DNA from: Gnetum montanum
Taxonomy: Eukaryota; Streptophyta; Gnetopsida; Gnetales; Gnetaceae
Assembly: GCA_015680685.1 (NCBI GenBank)
Contig: MNCI01018185.1
Location: forward strand, 93,509-157,508
Direction: 5' to 3'
DNA: 64,000 bases
Part shown: positions 1 through 12,881 of the stretch, piece after piece
Numbering within the stretch: position 1 is the first letter of the stretch
Layout: every line of letters begins with the position of its first letter
Notes under the pieces: generated by a model
Told to the model about the DNA's origin: nothing
What the model saw: only the letters and a program-made list of their open reading frames with translations
Databases searched by the model: none
Made by a program: the position numbers and the translations under genes

Positions 1-2210
1 AAATGCTAAAATTGATTAAGTATTTATTATTAAAAATAAATTATGGAATAAACTATGAAGGATGAAATAAAATCTAAGTGTAAAACATAAGTAATAGAGC
101 ATAAAATATTAAAATATAGGAAGCTATAATATGGAGAAAAGAGATTTTTTCCCTTAACAAATAATGAATATGCTTTATTTCTAAAAATGAAGTATTTGCT
201 TCGTATGAATGGTCAAAACTACAAGTGTTAAGGAAAACATTGGTGTAGTAAAACTAATAATGGAGGCTAATGTTTTGAGGAAAATATAGGTTTGGAGAGT
301 CAAATTGAATCCCTAGAGTGTGAATATATAGATGGAGAAGCTATAGATGGTGTCCAAAATTAAATTGGAGATAGAACAATGTTATTTTAGCTAAGTGTCC
401 TAGGACTGATGTTGGAGTTGAAAAAATATAACTTTGGAGATTGATGATGATGCTAAAAAATTTTAAAGTTTAGAAGCTAATGCAAGAACTACTTGATTGA
501 TATTGATGCTACATCAACATTAATGTTTAGGTTATCAAATACTTAGGCATCAAACTAAACTTCTAGTGACTGTGAAACTTGTAAGAAGCACTGTGATGCC
601 TAATGCTCATGTTAGTGATATCTCAAAATCTCAAAAAGTTCTTTACAATGTAAAAAACCAATCCTAAAATATGAGTTTTTCCCATATTTACAAGGCTAGG
701 GTTACTAAATTCAACCCTAGAATTAAGTGAAGTTTACTTGGAGTTTTTTTGAAATTAGTTTTGGCAAGTTTGATCATGTAGATTGAGCAATGTTGAGTAT
801 GAGGCTAATGACATTGATGGTAACATTGACATCAACATCAATCTCACTAAGTGATAGAAATTATTTTTTAATTCCATTCAAGTGATAGTTCCAAATCTTC
901 AAGACCCTGTTTGATGCTTGATTTAATGTTAAATCATGCCATGAGGATGCCAAGGAGGCCATGAAGTTAAGAGATAATATTAAATGCAAGTTCCAAGAGT
1001 TCTAATATTGATGTCAATGTTAGCGTTAGTAAGGAACTAGAATTTATTTCAACATTTTTTTCAAGTTAAACTCCCAAGCCTCTAGGGTATTTAAATTGAT
1101 GTTAACATGACTTGTAATGATGCTTATTAGACACCAAGGAGTGTAGAAACCTAGGGAATGTTGCTAAGTGTCAAGCCTAGCCTCTTGAAGGGATGGTAAT
1201 GTAAGCATGATGATGTTGACATTAATGATATTGTCATTTATAGAAGTTGAAAACATTTTTCATGTTGAATATCAAGACTACTTTTAATATTCTTGAAATT
1301 ACCATTTAGATTGCTAAAAATGATGTTAAATGGTCAGTGAAGTGCCAGAGAAGCCAAGATTTAAGAAAAATTCTAGGTGAGAAGTGAAGTGGAGATGCTG
1401 AGGATGATGTTGGAGGTGTTAGCATAAGCATCATCTCCACACTTAAAAATTTTTTCATCTTGATGTCCCAAGGTTCACTTACAAAAATGTTAAAGTTTAA
1501 TGTCTACCATGTCGAAAGTACCATGGACAAGCCTTTTGGGATCCCATGTGTGACATCCCATTCTCATATATCATGAAAAATTTTAAATATTTATAACATT
1601 TAACACTATGCATAAAGAAAATTATAGGGAAAATTCAGTAGAAAAAATAATGTTTATTAATGTGGAATGGTGTATATGGGTCATGCTGATAGGATTTCTT
1701 GGAATTATCTTTCTTCAACATTTATCCATTCGAGGCAATCTAACACTACCACCATGATTAGAGTGATAAGTAGCCAAAAAGGATGATCAATTATCTTTTT
1801 ATCTTGCTTCATCCAACACCTGTTACTCACCTTTACTAGCTTCACAACTTTATTTTGATATGACCTATATTACCTGGGTATAAATACCTTAGGTAAAATC
1901 CCCAAAGGTTATCTCTAAAGACATGCTCGTTATTATAATATGTCCTTTTAGGTCTTAATTAGAACTTACCATTTTAGGTCTTATTACAATAATTGAAACA
2001 CTTCTTATGAAGAGGCATCATCTTTGTTATGTAGTGGCACCATTTGAGAATGGAAATATGATAAGCTATCCTTCTTATGTTTCATTTATCCTTGAATGAG
2101 TTCATATTCATGATCGTTTTCTAGATCCAAGGTTCCTTCCATGCTTTAATGATTTAATACTTTGATTTCTTCTTATGAAATGGGGTTAAATATCCTAATG
2201 TTCTCTTTCT

Positions 2211-2283
<73 letters not shown>

Positions 2284-4090
2284 AGTAGGAAGAATATACG
2301 AAAAATAAATACTATTTTATCAATATGTATCTCATTCTCTAAGGTAATTGCTATATCCACATTGGTTTTTTTTCTTTGTAAGTCATAGTTTTAGGTACAT
2401 CCCATGAACTTTTAAGCTTAAGCTATCATTAGTAGTTCTAGATTCATCAAAAACATTGTTTCTAGTCTTCATTTTCAACGTTCATTAAAACTAATGACTC
2501 ACGTCATTTGTAGCATCACTTTGGATGATTATTTTTTAGGTCTTTAGTTTCAATGTTTGGCATTGTCTCCTATGTTGGTCCTGAATTTGACATTTTAAAT
2601 AGTTTTTGTTCTTAAAATTCAATGTCATTTTCCTCTTTAACATTCAATGTCAATCTTGCTTTTGATGTACAATGTCACTTTTTATATCGGTTGCATTTTC
2701 AACATTTGTTGCATTTATGCACATTATTTCTTCTATCTAAAATCTTCTAGAAGATTCTATGGATCCTAGTGCATCATTTCTTTAGGGTTTATGAGGCATT
2801 TATAGCATATAAATGGGAGGATATGCCCAAATAAAAAGCGTTGGTTGGTTAATAATCAATTATTTAGAAGTTAGTTGGAAATAGGACACTAAATGATCAT
2901 TTGTTCAATCTTTGAACAAAGGTAAAGCTCTTTGGTAATAGCAATTCTTGTTGCAATTTTTTCCTTGTACATCAAGATCTCTATGTGCTTTTCAACCCTT
3001 CAGACTTCTCTGTTTCCCCTTTTGGCCATCTTACTAATACATTGTATCCTCTTTGTGTTGTCCTCTGGACACATGAAGAATCTCATTGGATCTAGATCCA
3101 CATAAAGATTTGATTCAATCTTTTTTCTTTACACTTTTCTAATTCCCAATCTGTAGTAGTTCTTTTTTATTTGAGAAGATGAGGTAACATAACTCCTTTC
3201 TAGTCATTCCTGATCTCCTGATTTTGTCTCAAATTATCATTACTACACTTTCTAAATTTTTGATTATTCTATTTTTCTTTACTTACATGTTTCCTTTCTC
3301 TATTTTTATCGCTATTACAATTGATCTATTTCTTTATCCTCTTGATTTAAAAACATGATTTATTTATTTAATCTATTGGATCTTTTTTTTTCCTATTTCA
3401 TAAATATTCTTTTCTAGCTACATGCATTCACAAATCATATTCTATGTAACAATTTTTTTTCTTTTGGTATTGCATTGTACATATGTTGTTTATCTTCTAT
3501 AACATTTACTCTACTTTTATAAGTTATTATTAGCTTGTGTTTGAAAACATCACTACATTAGATTGTTGGGATTTATAATGATCTACAAGTTTCCTTTTGA
3601 TTTAGAGATTAATGTTTCTGAACCACTTGGTGGCTGTAAGATGCTTAGCTTATTTCATAAAGGATTGTTCTACATCTTGAATTTATAATGATGCTAACTA
3701 CAAAATATTTTTGGCACTAGAAGGAGGGTCATTCATAGAAATTAGCATTATTTTTAGGATCTACTCATTAATAAAATTCATAAGCATAATTGTTATGTTA
3801 CATCAAAATACTAACATCATGTCATTTCTTTTATGACTTTTATGTTTGTGCTAAACACATACCCTCACTTTCTATTTCTATTTCAAGCTTGTTTCTTGGG
3901 AAAAATGAAGCTTTGCTAACAACTCTATAAGTTCATAATTATTATTAAACAATATCTATAGCCATGGCATCATCCTATAATTTAGACTTCTTTATGCACC
4001 AAAGGTTCATTGATCTAAGGAGAAATGAAGGATTTTCTAAAGAATTAAGCCATAGGGACTACAAGATAGCATGCACCAAATGAGAGTTAG
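1..4090. other. AT-rich region without recognisable genes
   Basis: No open frame of useful length, RNA gene or LTR pair was recognised. The first 1.5 kb is rich in short direct and inverted copies of GATGTTGACATT-like words, and 2480-2700 repeats CAATGTCA several times. These look like decayed low-complexity repeats. The only clear structure is the microsatellite at 2212-2282. Confidence 0.6.
2212..2282. repeat. Compound microsatellite (TC)n(GT)n(TA)n
   Basis: About 38 bp of TC dinucleotides is followed by about 24 bp of GT and then a short TA run, with no spacer. The repeats are almost perfect, unlike the decayed surroundings, so the tract is probably still slipping. No promoter or gene was seen next to it. 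Confidence 0.95.
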
Positions 4091-4093
4091 GCA

Positions 4094-6108
4094 TGTTCAA
4101 GATCATGGTAGAAAATGAAAGGGTAAATGATCTTCCTCCGTTCCTTACTAATCTAGATCACTCCATTAAACTAGTTCATAAAGAAGCTAAGAGGATCACA
4201 AAATTTATCCTAGAGTAAGAGAAAATATAGGAAAAAATACATTTGTATATTAAAGAAGCTAAGATGAAAGCTATCATACATCAATCTCTTGGTCCTCATC
4301 ACTTTCAAAGGAAAAAGAGAAAGTAGAGCCTTGGAATCAAAAATTCATTTGATTGATGAAGATGAAGAATTTTCAACTAAAGAGCCTAATAAGACAAATC
4401 ATCTTTCTCATTGTATACATAAAATCAACCTTATAGTTGCTCAAATCTCTTCACCTAGATTTATTACTCCTAGCATAGGACCATCTAAGCTTAGCCTTTT
4501 GATTATCTCTATTTCTTTACCCTACAACCTATTTCCATCTAATAACATCTTTTCTTAATCCCCTAATGTATTTCTCAGATCTATGTATTTCATCCCTTAA
4601 CCTTAGTGCACCATACCTCCATTCTCTTCTATTCCATTACCCATTGTTATCACCTCATCCATGTTTAACATTCCCTAACCTAGTAATGGAGAACCACCTA
4701 ATTTTGTTTCATTTTGGATATCCATGTTTATAGCATTTGGACTTGTTTTGTATGTGTGTCCTTCTTTAACATCCCCACTTTTTAATGTATCTTAGCTTGT
4801 TCCTCATTTCCTTGGAATAGATTCACACATGTTGGCACTACATAATGATGCTATCTTTCATCTTCATAGTACTAAAGATAAAATAGCTAAGGCATTGATT
4901 ATACAAGAAGGCTTTTCTATTTCTCTAGATCAAGTTTTAGATGATCCTATAATTCCTATCATTTTGATGTTAGTTTTACCTAAGGATGTTTCACTACTAT
5001 CCTTCACAAAATACAATGGTAAAATAAGAGACTTTATGAATCATATGATCATATTTAGAAATGAATACATGATTCTTACTTTCTATTTGCACATTGTGCT
5101 AATATGTTTCTCCAATTATCTTTCTAGAAGAGTGTTGGGATGATTTAGATCCTTACCTCATGGTTCTATAACCTCTTTAGAACAATTTTTAGTGGCTTTC
5201 ATTGAACACTTCAAGTTCAATGTTCCTTAAAGCAATAGTGCTATGTTCTTTGTAGCTATAAAGAAAGCTCCAAATGAAGCCATCCATAAACTCACTTTTG
5301 AGTGAATAACAATGTCAAATAAATTATCTTATTATAGGAATGTCATTTATAGGACATATTTGAATCTATACTGGTTGGCTATATTAAAAAAAGAATGGTT
5401 TATCCTAAGTCTCATTATTTGAAAGATGCCTTTCTAACTACTAGACACATTGAAGAAGCTACCATTCAATGTAGTGACTAGAGATTTTTGTTAATTTGTA
5501 ACAAAGCCAACAAGACTATAAAATAAAATAAGGGAAAACTAGCATCCCAAGGTGTTTTTTCTTTTTCGAAGGGACAAAGAGAAGCTCCTTTACCCACTTC
5601 TTCTTCAACTCAACAATGAAGGCCGTAAAGAAACAAAGATTAGTACACCAAGATATCTATGAGGTATTCTAACTTAGATAGAAATTATTTCATCTTTTCT
5701 TCAAATTCATTAATATGGATCATATAGTCTAAAATTTCATAATGAAAATATCAAGACTAATTTGAAGACAAGGAATATTTGTCAGTTGTCATTCTATATC
5801 ACCATCAAAGTATCACCTGATACTTCAATTCCACTAATACATGTTGATGATGGTGTCAAGTCTAATGTGATCACATGGGCTATTATCAAAAATTTCAATC
5901 TTTATGATTAGGTAATTTTCAATGAAAACTATACAAAATTTGTTTTATTTAATATAAAAATTTTGAAAATTGGAGGGCATACTCAAGCATGACCAAAATA
6001 CTTTCACTTTGTGTACATTTATCTTCATGTGGGTACAACATTGGACACTAGTTCTTAATATGTCTTGGGTGTTAAAGCTATGGAAATAGCTTTACTCAGT
6101 CATGGAGG
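4094..6108 (+). pseudogene. Decayed gag-protease of a Ty3/gypsy element (relic H)
   Basis: Plus-strand relic of a plant Ty3/gypsy Gag joined to an aspartic-protease-like segment. At about 4990-5290 several frames read FTKYNGKIRDFMNH and then FRSLPHGSITSLEQF, HFKFNVP, the pattern of the plant Retrotrans_gag domain. At about 5790-6090 a frame reads IPLIHVDDGVKSNVITWAI followed by YVLGVKAME, resembling a retropepsin in which DDG replaces the usual DSG/DTG. Stops and frameshifts break it into pieces (4289-4558, 4829-5143, 6065-6259). No RT, RNase H or integrase follows. The protease frame runs directly into the PPT-like sequence at 6097, so the element either lost pol or never had it. The Gag resembles that of element F more than those of A to D. 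The Gag assignment is fairly secure and the protease assignment moderate. Confidence 0.6.
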
Positions 6109-6900
6109 AATGATGAGTCATCCAATTGTATTTTGTAAGTTCATTATAAGCTCTAGACTCAATAATTATTTCACATGCCCTATGTTTATAGTTCTAACAT
6201 GTATAGTTAATGTTTATTGCTTCAAGTTTTCATCCTTATCTCCTATGTCACACTTCTAAATTAGATGCATACTTTGGGTTGCTTAGGATGTTTTTAGCTT
6301 CATTTTGACATCTTAAGGTCCTATCAACATGTTCTCTAGTGTTTTAGCTTCATCTAGAACTGGCAATGAAAAGTCTAGTTTGAAAGAATGTGCTAATTGC
6401 CCTAGATTAGTGCATCCCTTACATCAGCATAAGGGGTGCTTTAGCACCTCTCTGCTAGCTTGGTTTGGCCACTTCACTTATAGTGTGACTTGGATTAGCC
6501 TAGGCTATGTTTATGAACCTCCATGGATGCCTAGGTGTTAGTGAACCTTTACCATTATCTTGCAAAAACTATAAATATCCAGGATGAGCTCACCTGCATA
6601 AGAATTCATACTTAGATATTTTCATTTGGCATTTATCATCTGGTTTGTTTGAAAGCACTTCCTCATTTAGGTAAGTTGATTTCCTTCCCATCTTATATTT
6701 TCATTTTGAGTTGTTGCTTTCAGAAGTGCGGCTAAGCTTTATCAAAGTGCTACCTTTTTTAAGTAGCCCAAAATCATTTGGTTGATATGGAGTCTAGTGT
6801 TTGTGTAATGAATAAAGCTTATGATTTTTCCTAGTTCTACTATTGATGCCTTAAACATTAAAAAATAAAGATATTTACTTCATTTCATGTCATTGAGCTA
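6097..6900 (+). mobile_element. Candidate PPT and LTR start of relic H
   Basis: AGTCATGGAGGAA at 6097-6110 resembles the PPT AGTCATGGGGGTA found before the LTRs of A, B, C and D. It is followed at 6111 by TGATGAGTCATCC, and their LTRs also start TGATG. A TATAAATA box lies at 6570-6577. Neither a 3' boundary nor a partner LTR was found, so this is only a candidate LTR head. An alternative is chance similarity in old repeat sequence. Confidence 0.3.
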
Positions 6901-7347
6901 CAATTATTCATCCTTATCCAAGGAGGTTATAACTATACAACATGGGGTTGGACCATTGAGGTTGTAACTAAGAGTCATTTATTATTTTATGTGCATGGTG
7001 TTGCACATGTCTCATAGGGGATTATGATACATGTGAGTGATTGTAAGGATTATGCCTATTTCTATAAGGTATTATGATGCATGAGTGTTTAATATTATTT
7101 TATTTTTATATTCATAAAAATCATAATATAAAATTATAATAATTCTCTCAATTCATCATTGTGGCAATGCAAGTTTCTATTATATGATATGTAATATAAC
7201 CTCTTTTATAATTATTCAATGAAATGATATACATAAGTGTTTTTCATAATTCACTCAGCATTATCTTTGAATAAAATGACCATATCACATTTCATTCCAC
7301 ATGATATAATTCCATTGCTCACAACCAATGGAACCCCTATTAGTATG
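6901..7347. other. No recognisable feature
   Basis: AT-rich sequence between relic H and element D. It contains a repeated GATTATGATACATG-like phrase around 7020-7080 but nothing that can be assigned. Confidence 0.5.
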
Positions 7348-8255
7348 TGAAGAGCAGTGAGTATATCCTACGCCCAACCATATGAATTATATGCATTCAT
7401 GTGTAATCTAGATGAATTTTGTAGACCTTAAATTCCTAAGTATGCTAGTTCTATATGATGAAATCTAATCATGATGATCATTGTCTTTCCAACTACACTT
7501 ATGAATCTTAGTTGTATGGTTAAGTGTAATTGAGGCACATGTTTTTTATTATTTTATATTTTATTTGTCTATGATTAATAACAAGTTGAAATTCAATTTA
7601 TTAACCAATTTAACTAATCTAATATATAATTAATAACTAACTATCTTAACATAACCATCTAGTTCCACTTTCCATACACATCCTAAACGCATACAACACT
7701 GCTGGGTTACCAAGCGTTAAGCACTATCAAGATTACCAAGTGTTGTATGGTATGCTTGAAGTGATCGTACTTATGTATTTAATCTATTTAACTTAATTAG
7801 TTAAGTAATTAAAGGCTTACTTATCTTAATTATTTGTGCAATTAACAAAAATAATAAATGTAGAAATAAATAATTAATCTATTCCAAGTGCTGCAAGGTT
7901 TGATGAAAAGGCTTGTCTTTATTGTTGCTTATATTGGTGTGCTCAGGTACATCAATGCTTGAATAAAGATTTGTACACTTTTGACTCCTACTATGGGAAA
8001 TTAGAAAAATTTCTAACTTTAGAATGATAAAACTATAAAAGCTATGCTACAACTATGATAAGACATGCCATAACATGAAGGGTGAGTGTGTGTTTATAAA
8101 ATTTATTATGGATTTACATTGATGGGACCTCATAAATGCAACAAATGCTACATTGACATGGCCCTATCGATGGGGAAAACACCACATCAATGAGGCTGCA
8201 TTGATAGGGACCCATGGATGGGGGATCATTGATGTGACACTTTGACACTTCATCA
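7348..8255 (-). repeat. 3' LTR of element D
   Basis: Aligns along its length with 49115-50014, including AAGTATGCTAGTTCTA, a long AT-rich stretch near 7540-7640, and the phrase ATTCCAAGTGCT. The plus-strand right edge CATCA abuts the PPT complement. The left edge was set by gap-free alignment with the 5' LTR terminus, which itself matches the LTR ends of B and C. Confidence 0.85.
8091..8255 (-). promoter_or_regulatory. U3 of D 3' LTR: repeated GATGGGGCCC-like module and TATA box
   Basis: On the minus strand about 157 bp of U3 precedes TATAAACA (complement of 8091-8098). It contains about six imperfect units of the form ATTGATGGGGCCC spaced roughly 15-30 bp apart, some holding the palindrome ATCGAT. 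The copy in the 5' LTR has a canonical TATAAATA at the same place. Confidence 0.6.
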
Positions 8256-8270
8256 TACCCCCATGACTAA
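8256..8270 (-). other. Polypurine tract of element D
   Basis: The complement reads TTAGTCATGGGGGTA and directly abuts the LTR start TGATGAAG on the minus strand. The same tract precedes the LTRs of A, B and C, and it would prime plus-strand DNA synthesis. Confidence 0.8.
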
Positions 8271-8455
8271 ATGAAAACTCATCCTCCAATTGCTTTACAA
8301 AATTGAAAATGTATGATATTATTGATTGACTCTTGATATAACAAACTGATATAACAAAATTGAGTGTCCAAGTGTATAGATCGACATCATTACAAAAAGT
8401 TGTGATGTTCATAACACAAAATTGAACACCATGACATGACTACTCAAACTAGATA

Positions 8456-11021
8456 GCACATCCTTTGATGGCATGAAGATGGTTGAGAAGATAAAATAGT
8501 CCCAAGTGATGGAGATTCTTGAGGTTCTGAAGGACCTTCACTAGCTTTGGGCATGTGTAGTGGTTGAGGCAGCTATGGTTGCTACCTCTGATGGAAGGGA
8601 AAGGCATCTAGTAATGTCTTCATCTTCTCCTCCTTGCTCTAGGGACCATTCACAATCCATGTAACATTGCCAACTTGGATTGGAATAGGGATGTCCCATG
8701 GATAGGGCATTCTTGGGAATAGCTTCTTAACATTAACAAATTAGACAATGAATTGTTTATGTTTTACATCAAATGCCCTAATTGCATTTTGTAGTTCTTG
8801 CTAGTCTTTCATTCTTTTGGCTAGGCTCTCAATAGTGGATATTTGATTAGTATATTTTTCCTTAAGAACCTCAAGTTTATCATTTTACTTTGTAAGCTTT
8901 TGGTTGGTGTCCTTGTTGTTCTTGAACTTGACCTCATACGATAAGTATGAGCTAGCCATTTGCTTTTCCAATTTTGACGATGATCATTTGATAGTCAACA
9001 TAGCTAGGTTTGTGTATTGGAGATTGGCAAGCTCCATATATTTAATCATTTCCTCTATTTGCAACACCTTTAGCCAAATTTCTACTTTATTATATTGATT
9101 AATCCCATCAATGATGGGATACCATAATTCATGTCCTTGTTGGAGTTGTTGGAGGGTCTCGTTCACCTTTGCCTTTGCCTCTTGAATATGTTTCTCATTT
9201 ACCTCTTTCTGTAGGCTAGCCTAGTCTCTGTAGTGATCCTTGACTCTCTTGAATTTGTATTGTATTCTTTTGGCAAAGGGTATGAACCTCCTTCATAGAG
9301 AAGTTTCTATTTTTAGTTTCTAATCTCCTTAACTTTGTGTTTACTCTAGCTAGTTTCTCTCATTGTTGATGGATAAAATTAGTCAACTATTGTTTATGCA
9401 CATCAATGTTTCATAGGCAATGGTTTTTTGTAGTTAACTATACATTCTTCAAGTCGGTTAGATCCAAGGCCTTCTAAATTTTATATTGAGTGGCTTCTAC
9501 TAAGGTTCGGTAGAACAACATATTTCCATCACATCCTCAACCCCTTTCAGCTTGGTGTGAACCTATTCAAGAGCTTCATCTCTTGTCAATGCCACATTAA
9601 GAAATGTAGGGTCAACAATCTAGGCTTTCAATTTAGCAACCTTCATAGGTAAGCATTCATTCAGCTCCTTAGTTATTTCAAGTTTCCCCTCTAATATAAT
9701 ATTTTTGTTCATTGATTCTAGCATCTCTAACTAGGCTGCAACGATATTATCTGGAAGATCAAAGGCATTTGGAAGTAGTTATCAAATTCTTGCCAGTCAG
9801 TCTAGCAATTATTCATGTTATGCTATGCTTAATCTACTACTTATGGTCCCTATAGATGTCTACACATCTTTAAGTATAGTGATATCTAGTATAGACATCA
9901 CAGGTGCATTGAGGGTTTCAACGATTCTATCAACAACTATCTCAGCTACTATTTCTTACCGTTGGTGTTACATAACTAGTATTGTTTCCCCCTCAGCCTC
10001 CTCCATGCACACTAAGAAGGTCACAACATTCTCAAAAATCTCTAGGAGTTGCTACTATTTTGAGAGATATATTGTTACCTCTCTAGTACTAGGATTCTAC
10101 CTCATGGACAATTGCATTTGTTGGGCAGAAAAAATGTTTCCACCTCCCCTCCTCCATAAAGCTAACTATTTGAGCAACCTCATTCAAGTTACTCATTGTT
10201 GGCTGGTACATATATGGGTCTCCATCACTCATGCTTTTTTATTGCTCTTACTTTCTCAAGATCCATTCTTGATACTTGTGTAATCCTTAGGATGTTGTAG
10301 TGGCATCTAGCATAATTTTTTGAGTGGTAGGTGAAGGTGGTGGTTCTTGCTCCTCTTCTTAGATTATTGTTGTAGAAATTTTCTCCTTCATCATCTTTTC
10401 CCAAGTAGTTGTCAAAGCATGTTGGATAACATCATTAGTGTAGAAAACTATTCCTTCCGTCTAACATAGTTTTTTGATGAGGCATGGCAAGGGACGTGCC
10501 TTCCTTCCTTGTTCATTCTCCTTGAACCATGAACCACTTCTCTATCTCTAGATAGATTAGCTATGGAAGGTTGAATAAAAATTTTCCACTCAAAGAGACA
10601 CATGCACGAGTAGAAAAGTTAGTAATCTTGTTGGGCCTCACCATGGGATTTAGGTGAAAGGCTACAATCTTGTAGTGGATTCTTTCTATTGGTTTGAGCA
10701 TGTCATAATCCTTGTGGTTAATACCATAGCATCATTAAATCCATTCCTTTTTAATGTTGGGATTTTCTTGCATCGAAATCTTGACAAAATTTTCCCTAAT
10801 TTTAGGAAATTCAAGTGCCTTTGCAATGACCTGCATTGAGTAGGACTCTGAAATATCCTTGATTTTGACTATTAAAATAGCTTGCTTGTTGTTCCAAAAT
10901 AGGACTGTCTCTCCCATATATCACTCCCTGCTAGAAGTGATAATTGGCCACATGGGAGAGGTCTTTAGTTGGTCATATACCTCTTTAGGTGATTACATCA
11001 AGAAAGAGGCAAAGTTCAATT
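8456..11021 (-). pseudogene. D ORF2, C-terminal part (plant transposon protein, non-pol ORF)
   Basis: Minus-strand continuation of the third ORF of D beyond the F insertion. It matches ORF2 of element A in order. The segment near 10735-10917 (NPNIKKEW) pairs with NPDVQKDW in A at about 40950, and near 8984-9166 the phrase YMELANLQYTNLAMLTI pairs with YMELVNLRYANLSMLTI in A at about 42665. The central part belongs to the putative plant transposon protein family seen in Athila-type elements. The C-terminal half is rich in charged, heptad-like sequence and is probably coiled coil. No signal peptide or membrane segment was seen, so it is not env-like here. Stops break it throughout. Its role in the element is unknown. 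Confidence 0.7.
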
Positions 11022-12631
11022 TTTTGCGATTGAAAACCTTAATCACTAGAAAAAAACCAAGGATAATTATTATAGTAGTTCCTCAACCTTCAATCCCTAG
11101 CAACCTTCAATCCCTAGGGCCTCCATGAGAGAAATGGAATCTGAGGTACCCTAGCTAATCTAGTAGATCAACCAGGGACTTATGAGATGCAAAACATGGA
11201 ATATAGTAGATTTAAATAATGCATAGAAAATAAAATTTATTTTTGAACACAAAACTCAAAACTTAAAAATTTATTGAGAAAGAATAAAAAGTAAGTTAGA
11301 GAAATGTTTACAAATGGTGCCTAGATGAGCAAAAAAGGAGGTTCACTTATGTAAGAGTTCAAAGCCTATTGAAGATGATGTGATTTTCTTCACAATTTAG
11401 GTGCTAAGCCATTCTTAATGCTATCAAACCTTCCTTCATTGCTACAACTTTAGATCTACAAGTTGGGCCACTATTGGAGGATGAGAAATGCGGAAAATTT
11501 GGATGCCAGATTGCTCCATGCTGGGTTTTGGAAATCCTAGAGGTGTAGTGTTGAGACCCAAAATCCACAAATCTCAAGGCTACAATGCTTCCACATTGGG
11601 ATTCAAGAGAATGCAAGTATGGGAACTTACAAGAGCTCTTGAGTGCCTGAGAATTCCCTAAGTATGTAATTGTGAAAAATGTTGTGTGCATGCCAAAACG
11701 TTTCCTTGATAATGCTAAACTTGCTTGGAATTGCTAAACAAAAAATGCTAAACTTGCTGAAAATTCTAGAACCTCTAAATGATGTTCGAGGTTGTGTTTT
11801 ATAGGATCTTTGGGCCAAGAATGGGGCTGCAAATTGGCTATTATTTGGCTATAAAAATGACTAAAATTGGATATGAAATTGCTGCAAATTTGCTACAAGT
11901 TTAGGTGAGATGGGTGATTAAATTTGGGGGGTTACCATACATAGTAAGTGCTTCCCCCATGGCCATTCTATTTACTATGAATAGCAACTAGGGCACACCT
12001 TCCATGCTAGAGATGAATCTTCCATGTTGAGCTTTCCATCATGCTTGTTGCGGTGGATGGTGAATGTTGAAGTACATAAAGTGATAAATTTTTTCTTTTG
12101 TGACTTTCATGTTGGGGGATTGAATTTTCCAAGCTAGGAATGAAGACTCCATGCTAGGGGAAAACTTCTACACTAAGGGGAAAAATTTTCTAGGTTGGGA
12201 AAAACTTTCATTCTAAGGGGATAAAGTTTCCAGGTTGTGCATGTGGTCTCCATGTTGAATGATGAATGTTTCCAAAACCCCCATCCTTCCACACTAGGGA
12301 TAGGTGAGATCTACTTCCTGCATGTGTTTCCAACATAGAAAAATGTATACCCCCCATGAAACCCATCAAATTACCTTTTCTGATATTCCAAAATGCATTT
12401 TTGACCCCCATTCACAAGCCCAAATATAGACACTAGGTGACCTTTTTCACTTGGAAGATGAGGCATTAACCACTTATGAGGAATTTTCAACCCTGAACGT
12501 ATAAAGTATGTGAAATTTTCCACTTTGGGCTACAATTTTCACATTTACAATGAAGTTTTGCCTTGGGTTTCATGGGGTGAAAACTTCATGGTGAAGATTT
12601 GCTATAACATTAAAATTTTTGTGATGTTTTA
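11022..12631 (-). repeat. 3' LTR of element F
   Basis: Aligns with 31100-32691 from the AATCACTAGAAAAAA-like left end to the end at GTGATGTTTTA (expected CA now TA). The right half carries many imperfect copies of the phrases CTTCCACACTAGGGGAAAA and TCCATGCTAGGG at about 20-40 bp spacing, related to the hairpin motif in F's internal satellite. Plus-strand frames here are noise. Confidence 0.85.
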
Positions 12632-12648
12632 ATGGCCCCTCTTTGTTG
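12632..12648 (-). other. Polypurine tract of element F
   Basis: The complement reads AACAAAGAGGGGCCAT and abuts the minus-strand LTR start (TTAAAACATC, where TGAAACACC is expected from the 5' LTR). It is purine-rich and correctly placed. Confidence 0.65.
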
Positions 12649-12764
12649 GTTCTTGGAGGATTAACCTAAGAGACACTGACAAAGAATACAAAACACCACT
12701 ACATATTATAACACTACAATGCATATAGGCCTCATAAGAATCAAGCTATCTAGGTTACCAAGGT

Positions 12765-12860
12765 CACTTGTTTAAGGCTATGGCAAGCCATGGTACCAGT
12801 TTAAGACAATGGCAAGTCATGTTGCTAATTTAAGATCATAGTGGATTGTTGAAAGTAGGA
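12765..12860. repeat. Short tandem repeat of about 30 bp (GTTTAAGGC...GGCAAGCCATG)
   Basis: Three imperfect units containing TTTAAG and a GCAAGCCATG-like core. Related units occur inside F at 16570-16700, 16920-16965 and 26085-26215. Confidence 0.6.
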
Positions 12861-12881
12861 TCACTTGTTGACAATTGTCAA

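Noticed and set aside
1555-1900. Possible 5' LTR of relic H (TGACATCCC start, TATAAATA near 1879)
   Set aside because: No similarity to the 6111 region beyond the short words.
9825-10283. 152-residue plus-strand frame
   Set aside because: It lies antisense to D ORF2, which matches A's ORF2 on the minus strand; the plus frame is a shadow.
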